Assembly (NCBI GenBank): GCA_903891475.1 | Contig: CAITEP010000021.1 | Span: 124,001-188,000 of the forward strand | Reading direction: 5' to 3' | Length of the DNA: 64,000 nt | Source of the DNA: an uncultured Mucilaginibacter sp. | GTDB lineage: Bacteria > Bacteroidota > Bacteroidia > Sphingobacteriales > Sphingobacteriaceae | Shown here: positions 1-8,956 of the stretch, in pieces | Numbering within the stretch: position 1 is the first letter of the stretch | Layout: each line of letters starts with the position of its first letter | Program-made: the position numbers and the translations under genes | The notes under the pieces: model-generated | What the model was told of the DNA's origin: nothing | Database searches by the model: none | The model's input: only the letters and a program-made list of their open reading frames with translations

Positions 1-528
1 AACTTTAACTCCTAGGTTTTTTAATTGATGACGTAAGGAAAGGGTTAATGAATGCATGGCTGCTTTGGTGGCACAATAAACAGGCATAAAAGCGATGGGA
101 ACAAAAGCTAAACCTGAGGTTATGTTAATTATCGCTGCATTATTGTTTTTAGCCACAATTGGTGCAAAAAGGCTTGCTAAATGTACCGGAGCTATAAAAT
201 TGGTTTCAACCTCCAAACTTACCCTATCAGTATCGCAAGGTTTGGTTAAATCTGTTGTTAACTGGATTCCCGCATTATTTATAAACAGGTTTAGGTGCGG
301 ATAATTTTCATGCACCCAAGAAGCCAATTCGAGTCTTTGATTGTTGTTTCCAACATCTGAATGTTTAATAATCATTTCAGGAAATCTTTTTTTGATTGCT
401 TCTAACCTATTAAGACGCCGGCCAGTAATGATTACCGTATTATTATTTTTTATAAACTCTTCGGCAAAGGCTAAACCTATACCTGAAGTGCCCCCGGTAA
501 TTAAAATGGTATTTTCTGAAATATTCAT
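1..528 (-). CDS. DltE-like short-chain dehydrogenase (partial, C-terminus off the left edge)
   Basis: Read from the reverse complement, an ATG at 528 opens 176 codons with no stop before base 1, so the gene continues beyond the window. The N-terminus carries the Rossmann nucleotide-binding motif TGGTSGIG (about residues 11-18), then NNAG near residue 90 and the catalytic YCATK motif (Tyr-x3-Lys) near residue 155, with the partnering Ser in the preceding ITSG. These are classical short-chain dehydrogenase/reductase hallmarks, and the ITGGTSGIGLAFAEEF start resembles the DltE/YdfG-like group. It is probably a cytosolic NAD(P)-dependent oxidoreductase; the substrate cannot be told. The gene is transcribed away from the window and has no visible operon partner here. 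Confidence 0.88.
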   Translation of the reverse strand, partial: MNISENTILITGGTSGIGLAFAEEFIKNNNTVIITGRRLNRLEAIKKRFPEMIIKHSDVGNNNQRLELASWVHENYPHLNLFINNAGIQLTTDLTKPCDTDRVSLEVETNFIAPVHLASLFAPIVAKNNNAAIINITSGLAFVPIAFMPVYCATKAAMHSLTLSLRHQLKNLGVKV

Positions 529-624
529 TATTAAGTTTTTAACGATTTTTTTAAACACCTAATTTAAAACAAAGTTTGTTTTGAATAGCATTTTAAAAAA
601 GAAAAACTGGTATAAAAAGATAAG

Positions 625-1815
625 CTAAAACCTATGCTTGTTGAATATTTTGACTGTGTTTTTATGGCTGGAATTGACAAGCATTTTTTTGACCCTAGCA
701 AGCATTTTACCATTATGAGCCCCCTGATGCCCGTTACCAGCAACTGTTGAAACTGTACCATCAGGTGTGATTTTTCTTATCAGGTTGTTATTGGTATCAG
801 CTACATAAACATTTCCCGCGGCGTCAACAGCTAATCCGGAGGGGCCATTAAAACTCGCGTTAGTACCTTTACCATTGGCTATAATATCAGCCCTGCCACT
901 ACCAGCAAAGGTACTCACCATACCATCGGGTGTAATTTCGCGTATCAAATTATTTACCCCATCTGCTACATAAATAATGTTTCGCTTATTATCAACGGCT
1001 ACGCTATTAGGGTAATAAAAACTTGCAGTAGCTAGAGAACCATTCGAATTGCCAAAACTTCCACTCCCTGCAAATACGTTGATATTGCCTAAATTATCGC
1101 TTATTAAAATATTGTTGCTTAAGTAATTGGCTATATAAACATTCCCCTTATTGTCGACAGCCACACCAGTAGGGTTATTTATTAAATTGGCAAATCCGGA
1201 GGGACTAGTAGCAAACGTTGTAACAGTGCTATCAGGTGCTATTTTTCTTATTAAATTATTTCCTGCATCGGCAACAAATAAGTTTCCACCTGCATCAATT
1301 GTTATCCCTATTGGTGATGAGAAGGAGGAATGACGCCCAATGCCATTTTCGGCAACAATAGTATCGCCTCCGGCAAAATTTAACACATTGCCCGAACTGG
1401 TAATCTGACGAATCAAATCATTACCTGAATCAGCCACATATAAATTTCCGGCACCATCTATAGCAATTCCGGTAGGCGAATTAAATGAGGCAAGATTATT
1501 TGTACCATTGCTATTCCCCTCATTTCCATTTCCGGCATAAGTACTTACAACACCTCCGGAAGTAATCTTTCGAATCAGGTTATTTCCGTAATCTGCCACA
1601 TATATATTTCCTACACCGTCAACAGCAAGACCAACCGGGCTGTTGAACGATGGCAATGAATCAACCAAACGCAAGCTATCTATTTTTGATGTATCAACAG
1701 GAATTCTTGTAATTTCAGTCGGTTTTGGCAAAATCTCTTTGCATGAATTAAATAGTCCTGCAAGTAGCAAAAGACAGGCAAATTGGTATAAGGATTGCTT
1801 GGTTAAATGCGGCAT
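625..1815 (-). CDS. NHL-repeat beta-propeller lipoprotein
   Basis: The 396-residue product begins with a lipoprotein signal peptide whose lipobox is LFNSC (Cys25). It is therefore expected to be lipidated and carried to the envelope. The rest is about six NHL-type repeats, each built on the pattern SPxGLAVDxxGNxYVADxxNNLIRKI followed by a Gly/Asn-rich link (starts near residues 58, 111, 165, 212, 266 and 321). This is enough for one six-bladed propeller. After the last blade the chain ends in a short basic tail rather than a further repeat. NHL propellers usually bind proteins or carbohydrates, or act as lyases; no catalytic signature is visible, so a binding role is only inferred. It stands alone, 126 bp downstream of the permease gene on the same strand. 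Confidence 0.85.
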   Translation of the reverse strand: MPHLTKQSLYQFACLLLLAGLFNSCKEILPKPTEITRIPVDTSKIDSLRLVDSLPSFNSPVGLAVDGVGNIYVADYGNNLIRKITSGGVVSTYAGNGNEGNSNGTNNLASFNSPTGIAIDGAGNLYVADSGNDLIRQITSSGNVLNFAGGDTIVAENGIGRHSSFSSPIGITIDAGGNLFVADAGNNLIRKIAPDSTVTTFATSPSGFANLINNPTGVAVDNKGNVYIANYLSNNILISDNLGNINVFAGSGSFGNSNGSLATASFYYPNSVAVDNKRNIIYVADGVNNLIREITPDGMVSTFAGSGRADIIANGKGTNASFNGPSGLAVDAAGNVYVADTNNNLIRKITPDGTVSTVAGNGHQGAHNGKMLARVKKMLVNSSHKNTVKIFNKHRF

Positions 1816-1940
1816 TTAAATGTTTTTTAACATCATTACTTCATGTGATATGGTACTAATAACGAAGTAAATTAAAATTATTTATAAAAGTAGGTGTTAT
1901 TGATCAAAAAAAATATTTTTTGATTTTAAACCTCATTTGT

Positions 1941-3161
1941 TTATTTGAACCTAATTGCCTTTACCGGAGTAATTTTTGTTACCAGCATAGAGGGACCTAG
2001 CATTACAAGCGTACAAATAATTGCGGTTCCTATATTTACATATAACCAATCAAATAAATCAAATTGTATAGGTACAAAGTTCATATAATAAGAAGCTTCT
2101 GACAAAGTTAGAAAATGAGTTTGTTGTTGTAAAAAACCTATTCCTAAACCAAATATATTCCCAAATAGCATTCCTAATGCAATTAAATAAATCGCGTTAT
2201 ATAAAAATATTTTTTGAATAACCCAGTTACTTGCACCCATGGCCTTGATAATTCCGATTAGATTGGTGCGTTCAAGTATCATGATGAGGAGAGCTGAAAT
2301 CATATTTATTACGGCAACAATAATCATCAATCCTAATACCACATTTACATTCCCATCCAGCAAATCGAGCCATGAAAAAATAGCCGGATAAGTATCAATA
2401 ACAGTATAAGCTTTTAGTTTGTTTGGTAATAGCCCATTAACAGTTTCTTCTGTTTGGGATAACTGATTAAAATTGTTGGTTTTTATTTCATAACCTCCAA
2501 TTTCATCAGAATTCCAATTATTCAATCGGGTAATAAGCGACATATCGCCAATAACATATGATTTGTCGACATCCTCAATACCAAAGCTAAATATACCTTT
2601 AATAACAAATGGTCTTCTGCGTAAAGGTTCCTGAACAAAGTACATGATTATTTTATCGCCTACTTTTAATTTTAAACTATTAGCGATTGTTTGCGAAATT
2701 AATAATTGCTTTTTTACATCGGTTGAGTCTGTAAAATTTAGCACATTGCCTGATAATAAGCTTTTTTTGAAAAATGTCCAGTCGTAAGTTTTATCAACAC
2801 CTTTTAGCAGTACTCCCTCAATTTCGCTATTCGCTTTTATAATGCCGGGTTTTGTGGCAAATGGCATTACTTTTAAAATTGATGAATTGCTTAAGGCTTT
2901 TTTTAAAAAAACGCTATCATTTTTAAATGGAGAATTTTCATATGAATTATTCAAATCATATTTAACAACCATCATATCGCCCGAAAAGCCCCTTATCTTC
3001 TCACGGATTTCTTGTTTAAAGCCTCGGATAATTGCTAGTGTTAAAATCATAATACCCAAACCGAGCGCAATACCAATAATAGCGATACGGACTATCAGCT
3101 TTGAGAAAGTGCGTTTGGATTTAAATGATATCCTTCTGGCTAAAAAGTATGATAAATTCAA
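1941..3161 (-). CDS. LolC/LolE-family ABC transporter permease (FtsX-like)
   Basis: The product has the lipoprotein-release permease layout: an N-terminal membrane helix after NLSYFLARRI and the basic RTFSKL segment, a periplasmic MacB-like domain of about 200 residues, and three C-terminal helices (from about residues 270, 315 and 370) forming the FtsX domain. Members pair with a LolD-type ATPase to move lipoproteins off the inner membrane, but no ATPase gene is nearby. The reading frame has no ATG or GTG before residue 48. It can start at TTG 3188 or TTG 3161. I prefer 3161 because it gives the usual family N-terminus and because the 3188 codon lies inside a CATATTTG sequence resembling the -7 promoter box. 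It is divergent from the namZ-like gene. Confidence 0.87.
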   Translation of the reverse strand: MNLSYFLARRISFKSKRTFSKLIVRIAIIGIALGLGIMILTLAIIRGFKQEIREKIRGFSGDMMVVKYDLNNSYENSPFKNDSVFLKKALSNSSILKVMPFATKPGIIKANSEIEGVLLKGVDKTYDWTFFKKSLLSGNVLNFTDSTDVKKQLLISQTIANSLKLKVGDKIIMYFVQEPLRRRPFVIKGIFSFGIEDVDKSYVIGDMSLITRLNNWNSDEIGGYEIKTNNFNQLSQTEETVNGLLPNKLKAYTVIDTYPAIFSWLDLLDGNVNVVLGLMIIVAVINMISALLIMILERTNLIGIIKAMGASNWVIQKIFLYNAIYLIALGMLFGNIFGLGIGFLQQQTHFLTLSEASYYMNFVPIQFDLFDWLYVNIGTAIICTLVMLGPSMLVTKITPVKAIRFK

Positions 3162-3185
3162 TGCTAAGTATTTTTTGTACCTTCG

Positions 3186-3193
3186 CAAATATG
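3186..3193 (-). promoter_or_regulatory. Putative -7 box (CATATTTG) for the LolC/E-type permease
   Basis: On the minus strand CATATTTG followed by C differs by one base from TAnnTTTG. It sits 24 nt before the proposed TTG start at 3161 and overlaps the alternative TTG at 3188, which argues against that upstream start. Confidence 0.35.
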
Positions 3194-3244
3194 CGTGTTT
3201 TGTCGTTAAAACTTGTACTTTTATAAATAAGCAAATTCAATTTT

Positions 3245-4468
3245 ATGCGAAATTTTTTTTTGGCTTTCGGATTTATACTAAGCCTCCATATATTTTATAA
3301 CAAAACAACGGCGCAAAAGAACCATTTTGTAAAATATTCAAATAGTATTTACCAATACAAGGCCGAAATTATAACAGGTGCTGAGCAAACCAATTTATAT
3401 ATATCTTACCTGCAAGGTAAGCGCATTGGGATGGTGGTTAATCAAACCTCCATCATCGGAAAAAATAAAACAATAAGTGTGGATAGTTTGTTGAGCTTGG
3501 GTATAAGAATAAAAAAAATTTTTGGACCCGAGCATGGTTTTAGAGGAAATGCAAGTGATGGAACGGAAATAAATAATGCCATTGATACAAAAAGCGGTCT
3601 GCCTGTAATTTCGCTATACGGAAGCAAGCATTATAAACCAACTGCTGCCGATATGGAAGGGCTAGACTTGATGATTTTTGATATACAGGATGTGGGAGCC
3701 CGTTTTTACACTTACTTATCAACTTTGCAATTTGTAATGGAAGCCTGTGCCGAAAATAATGTGGAATTGATGATATTGGACAGGCCAAACCCCAATGGTT
3801 ATTATGTTGATGGCCCTGTTTTGGATACCAGTTACAAATCTTTCATAGGACTGAATCCTATCCCAATAGTTCACGGATTAACTATAGCCGAATATGCAAG
3901 CATGCTGAATGGCGAAGGCTGGCTTAAAAACCATGAGCAGTGCAAATTGAAAGTAATAAAAGTTGCAAATTATAACCACAGCATGCGTTATAAACTACCG
4001 ATAAACCCTTCACCAAATTTAAATACCGAAAAATCAATATTGCTTTATCCATCGGTGTGCTTGTTTGAAGGTACTGTGTTTAGTTTAGGCAGAGGTACGC
4101 AGTATCCATTTTTGCAAATTGGTCATCCGGCTTTGGAAAATAAATACAATTATTCATTTACACCTGTTGCCATACCAGGGATGAGCGACGACCCACCATT
4201 AAAAAATAAAGTGTGTTTTGGGATTGATTTAAAAGATTATGAGATACCCGAACGTGGTGTCATAAATTTAAATTGGCTAATAGAAATGTACAAGGTATTC
4301 CCAGAGAAGGCGCACTTTTTTACTTCATATTTTACCAAATTGGTAGGTGGTAAACAATTACAAAAACAAATAGAAGAAGGTAAAACCGAACAGGAAATAA
4401 AAGCTAGTTGGGAGACCCGGCTTTCTCAATATAAGGTGATGAGAAAAAAATATTTATTATATCAATAA
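3245..4468 (+). CDS. namZ: DUF1343 / NamZ-family exo-beta-N-acetylmuramidase (GH171)
   Basis: The 407-residue protein has a signal peptide (roughly residues 1-23, ending TTAQ) and is expected in the periplasm. It matches the DUF1343 family, whose characterised members remove N-acetylmuramic acid from the non-reducing end of peptidoglycan fragments. Visible family motifs are GKRIGMVVNQTS near residue 58, FGPEHGFRG (93-101, with the conserved acidic residue Glu96), DIQDVGARFYTY and the LDRPNPNG loop. Length is normal for the family. It is divergent from the LolC/E permease with only about 80 bp between starts and precedes fmt by 106 bp. A role in recycling or scavenging cell-wall sugar is inferred from the family alone. 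Confidence 0.88.
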   Translation: MRNFFLAFGFILSLHIFYNKTTAQKNHFVKYSNSIYQYKAEIITGAEQTNLYISYLQGKRIGMVVNQTSIIGKNKTISVDSLLSLGIRIKKIFGPEHGFRGNASDGTEINNAIDTKSGLPVISLYGSKHYKPTAADMEGLDLMIFDIQDVGARFYTYLSTLQFVMEACAENNVELMILDRPNPNGYYVDGPVLDTSYKSFIGLNPIPIVHGLTIAEYASMLNGEGWLKNHEQCKLKVIKVANYNHSMRYKLPINPSPNLNTEKSILLYPSVCLFEGTVFSLGRGTQYPFLQIGHPALENKYNYSFTPVAIPGMSDDPPLKNKVCFGIDLKDYEIPERGVINLNWLIEMYKVFPEKAHFFTSYFTKLVGGKQLQKQIEEGKTEQEIKASWETRLSQYKVMRKKYLLYQ

Positions 4469-4574
4469 ATTGTTACTTTAACCCATTATTTACTTAAATT
4501 AAATTATTAGGTTTAAAAATTTGATTAAAATAGTGTTAATTTGATATGAATTTGTTAAAAATAGTAACAGAATT

Positions 4575-5492
4575 ATGAAAATAATATTTATGGGAACACC
4601 GCAGTTTGCAGTTGCCTCGCTTGATGCTCTGTTAACTGCAGGCTGTGATATAGTTGCTGTTGTAACCGCGCCCGACAAGCCGGCGGGTAGGGGACAAAAA
4701 ATTGGTGAATCGGCGGTGAAGCAATACGCGCATGAAAAAGGCTTAAAGGTATTACAACCTGAAAAGTTGAAAAGCCCTGAATTTTTGGATGAATTAAAAG
4801 CCTTAAATGCCGATTTGCAGGTGGTTGTTGCTTTTAGGATGTTGCCCGAGGTGGTTTGGTCTATGCCAGCAAAAGGTACCCTTAATCTGCATGCTTCCTT
4901 GTTACCTCAATATCGCGGGGCAGCGCCTATTAATTGGGTTCTCATAAATGGCGAAAAAGAAAGCGGTGTTACCACTTTCTTTTTAAAGCACGAAATTGAT
5001 ACCGGCGATATATTATTTACCGAAAAAATTACCCTTACCGGGCATGAAACCGCTGGTGAGTTGCATGATAGGTTGATGGATAAAGGCGCGGGCTTGTTGG
5101 TTAAAACAGTAAAAGGCATTGAAAGTGGTAGGTATAATGAACACCCGCAGTCGCAATTATTAACAGGCGAGGTATTAAAACATGCCCCTAAAATATTTAA
5201 AGAAGATTGTTTGATTGACTGGAATCAACCTGCCGAATCAATTTATAATAAAATTAGGGGTTTAAGTCCAATTCCAACCGCTTATACCCATTTAAATGGA
5301 AAAGTATTGAAAATTTTTAACGCTAGTTATGAAGTAGCTAGTACCAATATGAAGCCCGGAGCATATATAACAGACCATAAAACCTATTTAAAATTTGCTG
5401 CCAACAACGGCTTTATAAGCCTAATGCAAATACAGCAAGAGGGGAAAAAGGCGTTGGGCATTGAAGAGTTTTTGAGAGGAGTTAAATTATAA
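4575..5492 (+). CDS. fmt: Methionyl-tRNA formyltransferase
   Basis: The 305-residue enzyme transfers a formyl group from 10-formyl-tetrahydrofolate to initiator Met-tRNA in the cytosol. The N-terminus MKIIFMGTPQFAV, the formyltransferase core with NLHASLLPQYRGAAP (about residues 107-121) and the downstream IDTGDIL carry the expected catalytic Asn, His and Asp. The C-terminal half has the usual OB-like tRNA-binding domain (LIDW..PAE..YNKIRGLSP). Length agrees with the family (about 310 aa). The usual partner def (peptide deformylase) is not adjacent. The stop codon overlaps a -7 promoter box for the next gene. Confidence 0.96.
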   Translation: MKIIFMGTPQFAVASLDALLTAGCDIVAVVTAPDKPAGRGQKIGESAVKQYAHEKGLKVLQPEKLKSPEFLDELKALNADLQVVVAFRMLPEVVWSMPAKGTLNLHASLLPQYRGAAPINWVLINGEKESGVTTFFLKHEIDTGDILFTEKITLTGHETAGELHDRLMDKGAGLLVKTVKGIESGRYNEHPQSQLLTGEVLKHAPKIFKEDCLIDWNQPAESIYNKIRGLSPIPTAYTHLNGKVLKIFNASYEVASTNMKPGAYITDHKTYLKFAANNGFISLMQIQQEGKKALGIEEFLRGVKL

Positions 5493-5497
5493 TTTTG
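5490..5497 (+). promoter_or_regulatory. Putative -7 promoter box (TAATTTTG) for the response regulator
   Basis: TAATTTTG followed by ACC matches the Bacteroidota -7 consensus TAnnTTTG. It overlaps the fmt stop codon and lies 26 nt before the response regulator ATG at 5524, so the two-component genes can be transcribed independently of fmt. Confidence 0.45.
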
Positions 5498-5523
5498 ACC
5501 AATTTTATAGTTAATAATCAATT

Positions 5524-6213
5524 ATGCCAAATATTTGCCTTGTTGAAGATGAGCCAAAAGTTGCCGCATTTATAAGTAAGGGCCTGGAAGAACAAGGGTA
5601 CGACGTAACTTTAGCTAACGATGCCGCATCAGCATTAAGAAATATACAAACCTCTACATTTGATTTGTTGATATTAGACGTAATGTTGCCCGATATGAAC
5701 GGCATTGAATTATGTCAAAAAATACGCGTCAAAAATAATACTGTTCCCATTTTAATGCTTACCGCGCTTGACGAGGTACAAAATAAGGTAGCTGGTTTAA
5801 AGGCCGGAGCCGATGATTACTTAGTAAAGCCATTTCATTTTACAGAATTGCTTGCCCGCTTAGAAGCATTATTGCGCAGACAAGCAGCCATACCCCCTGA
5901 AAATAATTCCCTTGTTTTTGAAGATTTAAAACTTGATTTATGGAGTAGCACAGTGGAAAGGGGAGGAAAAGAAATAATGTTAACTGCCAAGGAATTTACT
6001 TTGCTGGAGTTATTTATGCGGCATCCAAATAAAGTATTATCGCGAGAGTTTATTGCCGAACGTGTTTGGAACATTGATTTTGATACGGGTACTAATTTTA
6101 TTGATGTGTATGTAAATTACCTCAGAAACAAAATTGAAAAAGGTTTTAAGGGTAAATTGATACATACGGTAATAGGTATGGGCTATGTTTTAAAATCCGT
6201 AAACGGCAAATGA
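5524..6213 (+). CDS. OmpR/PhoB-family response regulator, likely metal-responsive (CusR/CzcR-like)
   Basis: The 229-residue protein has an N-terminal receiver domain with acidic pocket residues in VEDEP, phospho-acceptor Asp52 in LILDVMLPDMNG, Thr80 in MLTALD and Lys102 in LVKPF. A C-terminal winged-helix DNA-binding domain (about 130-228) follows, with the LTAKEFTLLELFMRHP and FIDVYVNYLRNKIE signatures. It is a transcription factor switched by the kinase encoded immediately downstream (4-bp ATGA overlap). Its position directly before two heavy-metal RND efflux operons, and the tandem 11-bp-pitch direct repeats before both operons, make it the obvious candidate regulator of both. The inducing metal is not known. 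Confidence 0.95.
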   Translation: MPNICLVEDEPKVAAFISKGLEEQGYDVTLANDAASALRNIQTSTFDLLILDVMLPDMNGIELCQKIRVKNNTVPILMLTALDEVQNKVAGLKAGADDYLVKPFHFTELLARLEALLRRQAAIPPENNSLVFEDLKLDLWSSTVERGGKEIMLTAKEFTLLELFMRHPNKVLSREFIAERVWNIDFDTGTNFIDVYVNYLRNKIEKGFKGKLIHTVIGMGYVLKSVNGK

Positions 6214-7568
6214 AAATAAAGAATAGGCTATCACTTTACTTTACAGCAGTTAGCGCGTTGGTGTTGTTGATTGTTGAGGTGGTGATATGTGTTACCTTTA
6301 ACTCTTTTGTTAAATCCGACTTTTATGGGCATCTAATGGATAGGGCAAATGTGGCTGCCCAGCTTTACTTGGAAGCGGATGAAATTACCCCAGATTCTCT
6401 AAGCCATGTGCGCGACCGATACTTGCAAAAGCTGCCTGCCGAGGTGGTAAGGTTTTATAATGATAAAAACTCCGCGTCATTTATCAAAGATCAAAACCAA
6501 TTTTGGACGGGCGATGTCATAAACGCGGTTCGTAAAGGAAAACTTGCTGAATTTAGAGAAGGTTCAAGGCAATCTGTAGGTCTTTACTACAAGGATAATC
6601 AGGGTGATTTTGTAATTTTAGTTTCGGCCATTGATTATCAGGGAAATAAAAGGGTAAAAGACCTCATTGAAAGCATGGCGTTTTTATTGTTATTTGTCAC
6701 TATCCTACTATTTATTATAAGCCGTTGGTTTGCACAAAAAGCTCTGCAACCTATGGATAAGGTAATAAAGCAAATGCAACAAGTTAGGGCCAGTAACCTT
6801 AGCTTGAGGGTTGATGAAGGAAATGGAAAGGACGAGATAAGCGCGCTGGCGCAGAATTTTAATAAGCTGTTAGAACATCTTGAAAATGCGTTTGAGCTGC
6901 AACAAACCTTTATTATAAACGCTTCGCACGAATTGAGGACACCGATAACCACCATTATTGGAGAGATTGAAATAGCCAGAAATAAGGTTAGGACAAACGC
7001 CGAATATGATGAATTATTGGCTTCCGTTTTAAACGACGCTGTAAAATTAAAGGAAACCATTACCAGTTTGCTTGAATTGGCCAATGTGGATATGAATTAT
7101 ACCCAGCCCGCTTATTTACCTGTAGATATAAACGAATTGGTGTGGGAATTGAGTGATTATTGGAATAATATGAAGGGTAAAGGAATGTTCAATTTAAAAA
7201 TACTTCACCTACCCGAAGATGAATCCTATTTGCAAGTGTTGGCTAACAAAGCACTTTTAATTATAGCTTTCAATAATATTATAAATAACGCGTTCAAGTT
7301 TTCGGGCAATAAGCCTGTTCAATGCGATTTTTATGCCGGGAATGATTTTATTAGGATAGAAATTACGGATTTAGGCATAGGCATACCCGATTATGAAATA
7401 GAAAAGATTTTTGAATCTTTTTTCCGTGCCGATAATGTGCGTAGCTATAATGGTAACGGCATAGGCTTATATGTTACCAATAAAATCATTAAGCTTTTTA
7501 ACGGAACCATTAGGGTTAAATCGTTAAAAAATGATAGTACCACCTTTACAGTAGAATTTATAAGATAA
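6210..7568 (+). CDS. Sensor histidine kinase partner of the response regulator
   Basis: This 452-residue inner-membrane kinase has TM1 at about 9-31, a short periplasmic sensor region of about 120 residues, TM2 at about 155-172, then HAMP (about 175-228) with the DEISALAQNFN segment. The HisKA domain has phospho-acceptor His240 in ASHELRTP. The ATPase domain has its N box in IIAFNNIINNAFKFS, G1 DLGIGIP, F box FESFFRAD and G2 GNGIGLYV. All catalytic boxes are intact. It overlaps the regulator gene by 4 bp, so the pair is co-translated. The sensor region has no His- or Cys-rich metal site that I can point to, so metal sensing is inferred from the downstream efflux genes. Its stop is 3 bp upstream of the operator array. 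Confidence 0.95.
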   Translation: MKIKNRLSLYFTAVSALVLLIVEVVICVTFNSFVKSDFYGHLMDRANVAAQLYLEADEITPDSLSHVRDRYLQKLPAEVVRFYNDKNSASFIKDQNQFWTGDVINAVRKGKLAEFREGSRQSVGLYYKDNQGDFVILVSAIDYQGNKRVKDLIESMAFLLLFVTILLFIISRWFAQKALQPMDKVIKQMQQVRASNLSLRVDEGNGKDEISALAQNFNKLLEHLENAFELQQTFIINASHELRTPITTIIGEIEIARNKVRTNAEYDELLASVLNDAVKLKETITSLLELANVDMNYTQPAYLPVDINELVWELSDYWNNMKGKGMFNLKILHLPEDESYLQVLANKALLIIAFNNIINNAFKFSGNKPVQCDFYAGNDFIRIEITDLGIGIPDYEIEKIFESFFRADNVRSYNGNGIGLYVTNKIIKLFNGTIRVKSLKNDSTTFTVEFIR

Positions 7569-7571
7569 AAT

Positions 7572-7611
7572 TTCTAATTCCTTTCTAATTTGATTTTAAT
7601 TTGGCTCTAAT
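7572..7611 (+). promoter_or_regulatory. Tandem direct-repeat operator of efflux operon 1 (four 7-bp units, 11-bp pitch)
   Basis: The units TTCTAAT (7572), TTCTAAT (7583), TTTTAAT (7594) and CTCTAAT (7605) are separated by exactly 4 bp. This is the one-helical-turn direct-repeat geometry bound by PhoB/OmpR-type winged-helix regulators. The array ends 10 bp before a -7 box. The same motif with the same pitch precedes efflux operon 2. Confidence 0.7.
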
Positions 7612-7621
7612 GCCGCCATGA

Positions 7622-7629
7622 TACCTTTG
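7622..7629 (+). promoter_or_regulatory. Putative -7 box (TACCTTTG) of efflux operon 1
   Basis: TACCTTTG followed by C matches TAnnTTTG and lies 17 nt before the czcC-like ATG. A TTTG at 7600-7603 sits at an 18-bp spacing and could be the -33 element, overlapping the direct-repeat operator. Confidence 0.55.
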
Positions 7630-7646
7630 CCTTACTATTTAAGGCA

Positions 7647-8933
7647 ATGTTAAAAAAAACTTTCATAATACAATTATTTATTGCGGCTAAGGTTTCAGCA
7701 TCATTCGCTCAAATTCCGCAAAATGATACACTTAAACTATCCTTAAGGCAGGCCGAAACATTATTTCTTAAAAACAATTTACAACTTATTGCTCAACATT
7801 ATAATATCGGTATTGCCGAAACACAAATAATTACCGCAAAAGTTTTTCCTAATCCTGATTTCTCAATTTCAACTGGTTTTTACAATCCAGATAGGCATAG
7901 GTTTTTTGATTATAGCAATGGTCAGGATGAATTTGCTGGTAACTTATCTCAATTGTTTACTACGGCAGGTAAGCGCAATAAAAACATTATGATTGCCAAT
8001 ATAGGTGTTGAACAAGCGAAATTTCAATTCTTTGATTTACTAAGAACCTTAAAATCAACATTACGAAATGATTTTTTCACACTTTATTTTCAACAACAAT
8101 CATTAAAAGTTTACAATCTTGAAATTACAACGCTTCAAAAGTTATTTAAAGCCTATCAGGAACAAAATTTAAAGGGTAATATTTCCGAAAAAGATGTTTT
8201 AGCAATTCAATCCCAGCTATATACTTTACAGGCAGAGCTTGAGGGCTTACAAGTAAATATAGATAACGTTATCGGCCAGCTTCAATTGCTAATTGGTGCC
8301 AAGCCAGGCATATACATAACAACTGATTACACGTACAATCTTGATGGTAAAGACATTTTAATAAAAATACCATATCAAAAATTGCTTGATTCGGCCTACG
8401 CCAACAGATTCGACTTAAGGTTGGCAAAGTCAACTGTTGAACTAAATGATTTAAACTTAAAATTTCAAAAATCACTGGCTGTTCCCGACTTTAATCTATC
8501 AATGGGTTATGATAGGCGAGGAAGTTATTTAGTAAACTTTAATTCATTAGGTATTGAATTTAACCTACCTTTTTTTAATCGCAATCAAGGAGGCATAAAA
8601 CAGGCACAATTAAATATTGACCAAGCAAAAGTGCAATTGCAAAATCAACAAAATCAGGTTGATAATGACATTTCGGTAAGCTATCTGGCCGCCTCTAGGT
8701 TCGAAAAGCTAAATAATAGTTTCGACCCTAATTTTAAAGGCAATTTCAATCATTTAATTGAGGAAGTAGTTAAGAATTATGAAATGAGAAATATTGGACT
8801 TATAGAATTTCTGTATCTATATGATTCATACAAAGTTAACGCAATACAAATAAACAATATTCAACTTAATAGGGTAGCCTCGTTGGAGCAACTTAATTAT
8901 GTTACGGGGACTTCTTTTTTTAATCAACAGTAG
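7647..8933 (+). CDS. TolC-family outer membrane efflux protein (CzcC-like), operon 1
   Basis: The 428-residue product has a signal peptide ending near residue 21 (VSASFAQ). Two outer-membrane-efflux repeats follow, rich in long amphipathic helices; each contains LRQAE or QAKVQL-type segments. It would form the trimeric outer-membrane and periplasmic channel of a tripartite RND pump. It is followed after 23 bp by the adaptor gene. It is clearly paralogous to the product at 13516-14790: they share FTTAGKRNKN, FFDLLRTLK, KIPYQ.LLDSAY, FNLPFFNRNQG and the C-terminal LEQLNYVTGT. In some Bacteroidota this domain is fused to the pump; here it is a separate gene. Confidence 0.92.
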   Translation: MLKKTFIIQLFIAAKVSASFAQIPQNDTLKLSLRQAETLFLKNNLQLIAQHYNIGIAETQIITAKVFPNPDFSISTGFYNPDRHRFFDYSNGQDEFAGNLSQLFTTAGKRNKNIMIANIGVEQAKFQFFDLLRTLKSTLRNDFFTLYFQQQSLKVYNLEITTLQKLFKAYQEQNLKGNISEKDVLAIQSQLYTLQAELEGLQVNIDNVIGQLQLLIGAKPGIYITTDYTYNLDGKDILIKIPYQKLLDSAYANRFDLRLAKSTVELNDLNLKFQKSLAVPDFNLSMGYDRRGSYLVNFNSLGIEFNLPFFNRNQGGIKQAQLNIDQAKVQLQNQQNQVDNDISVSYLAASRFEKLNNSFDPNFKGNFNHLIEEVVKNYEMRNIGLIEFLYLYDSYKVNAIQINNIQLNRVASLEQLNYVTGTSFFNQQ

Positions 8934-8956
8934 CAATTTAATTTAAAAGGCAAATA

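Noticed and set aside
564-761. 65-codon minus-strand frame overlapping the end of the NHL-repeat gene, considered as the continuation of a frameshifted propeller.
   Set aside because: Its translation has no NHL motif; the annotated frame already holds six repeats and simply ends in a basic tail.
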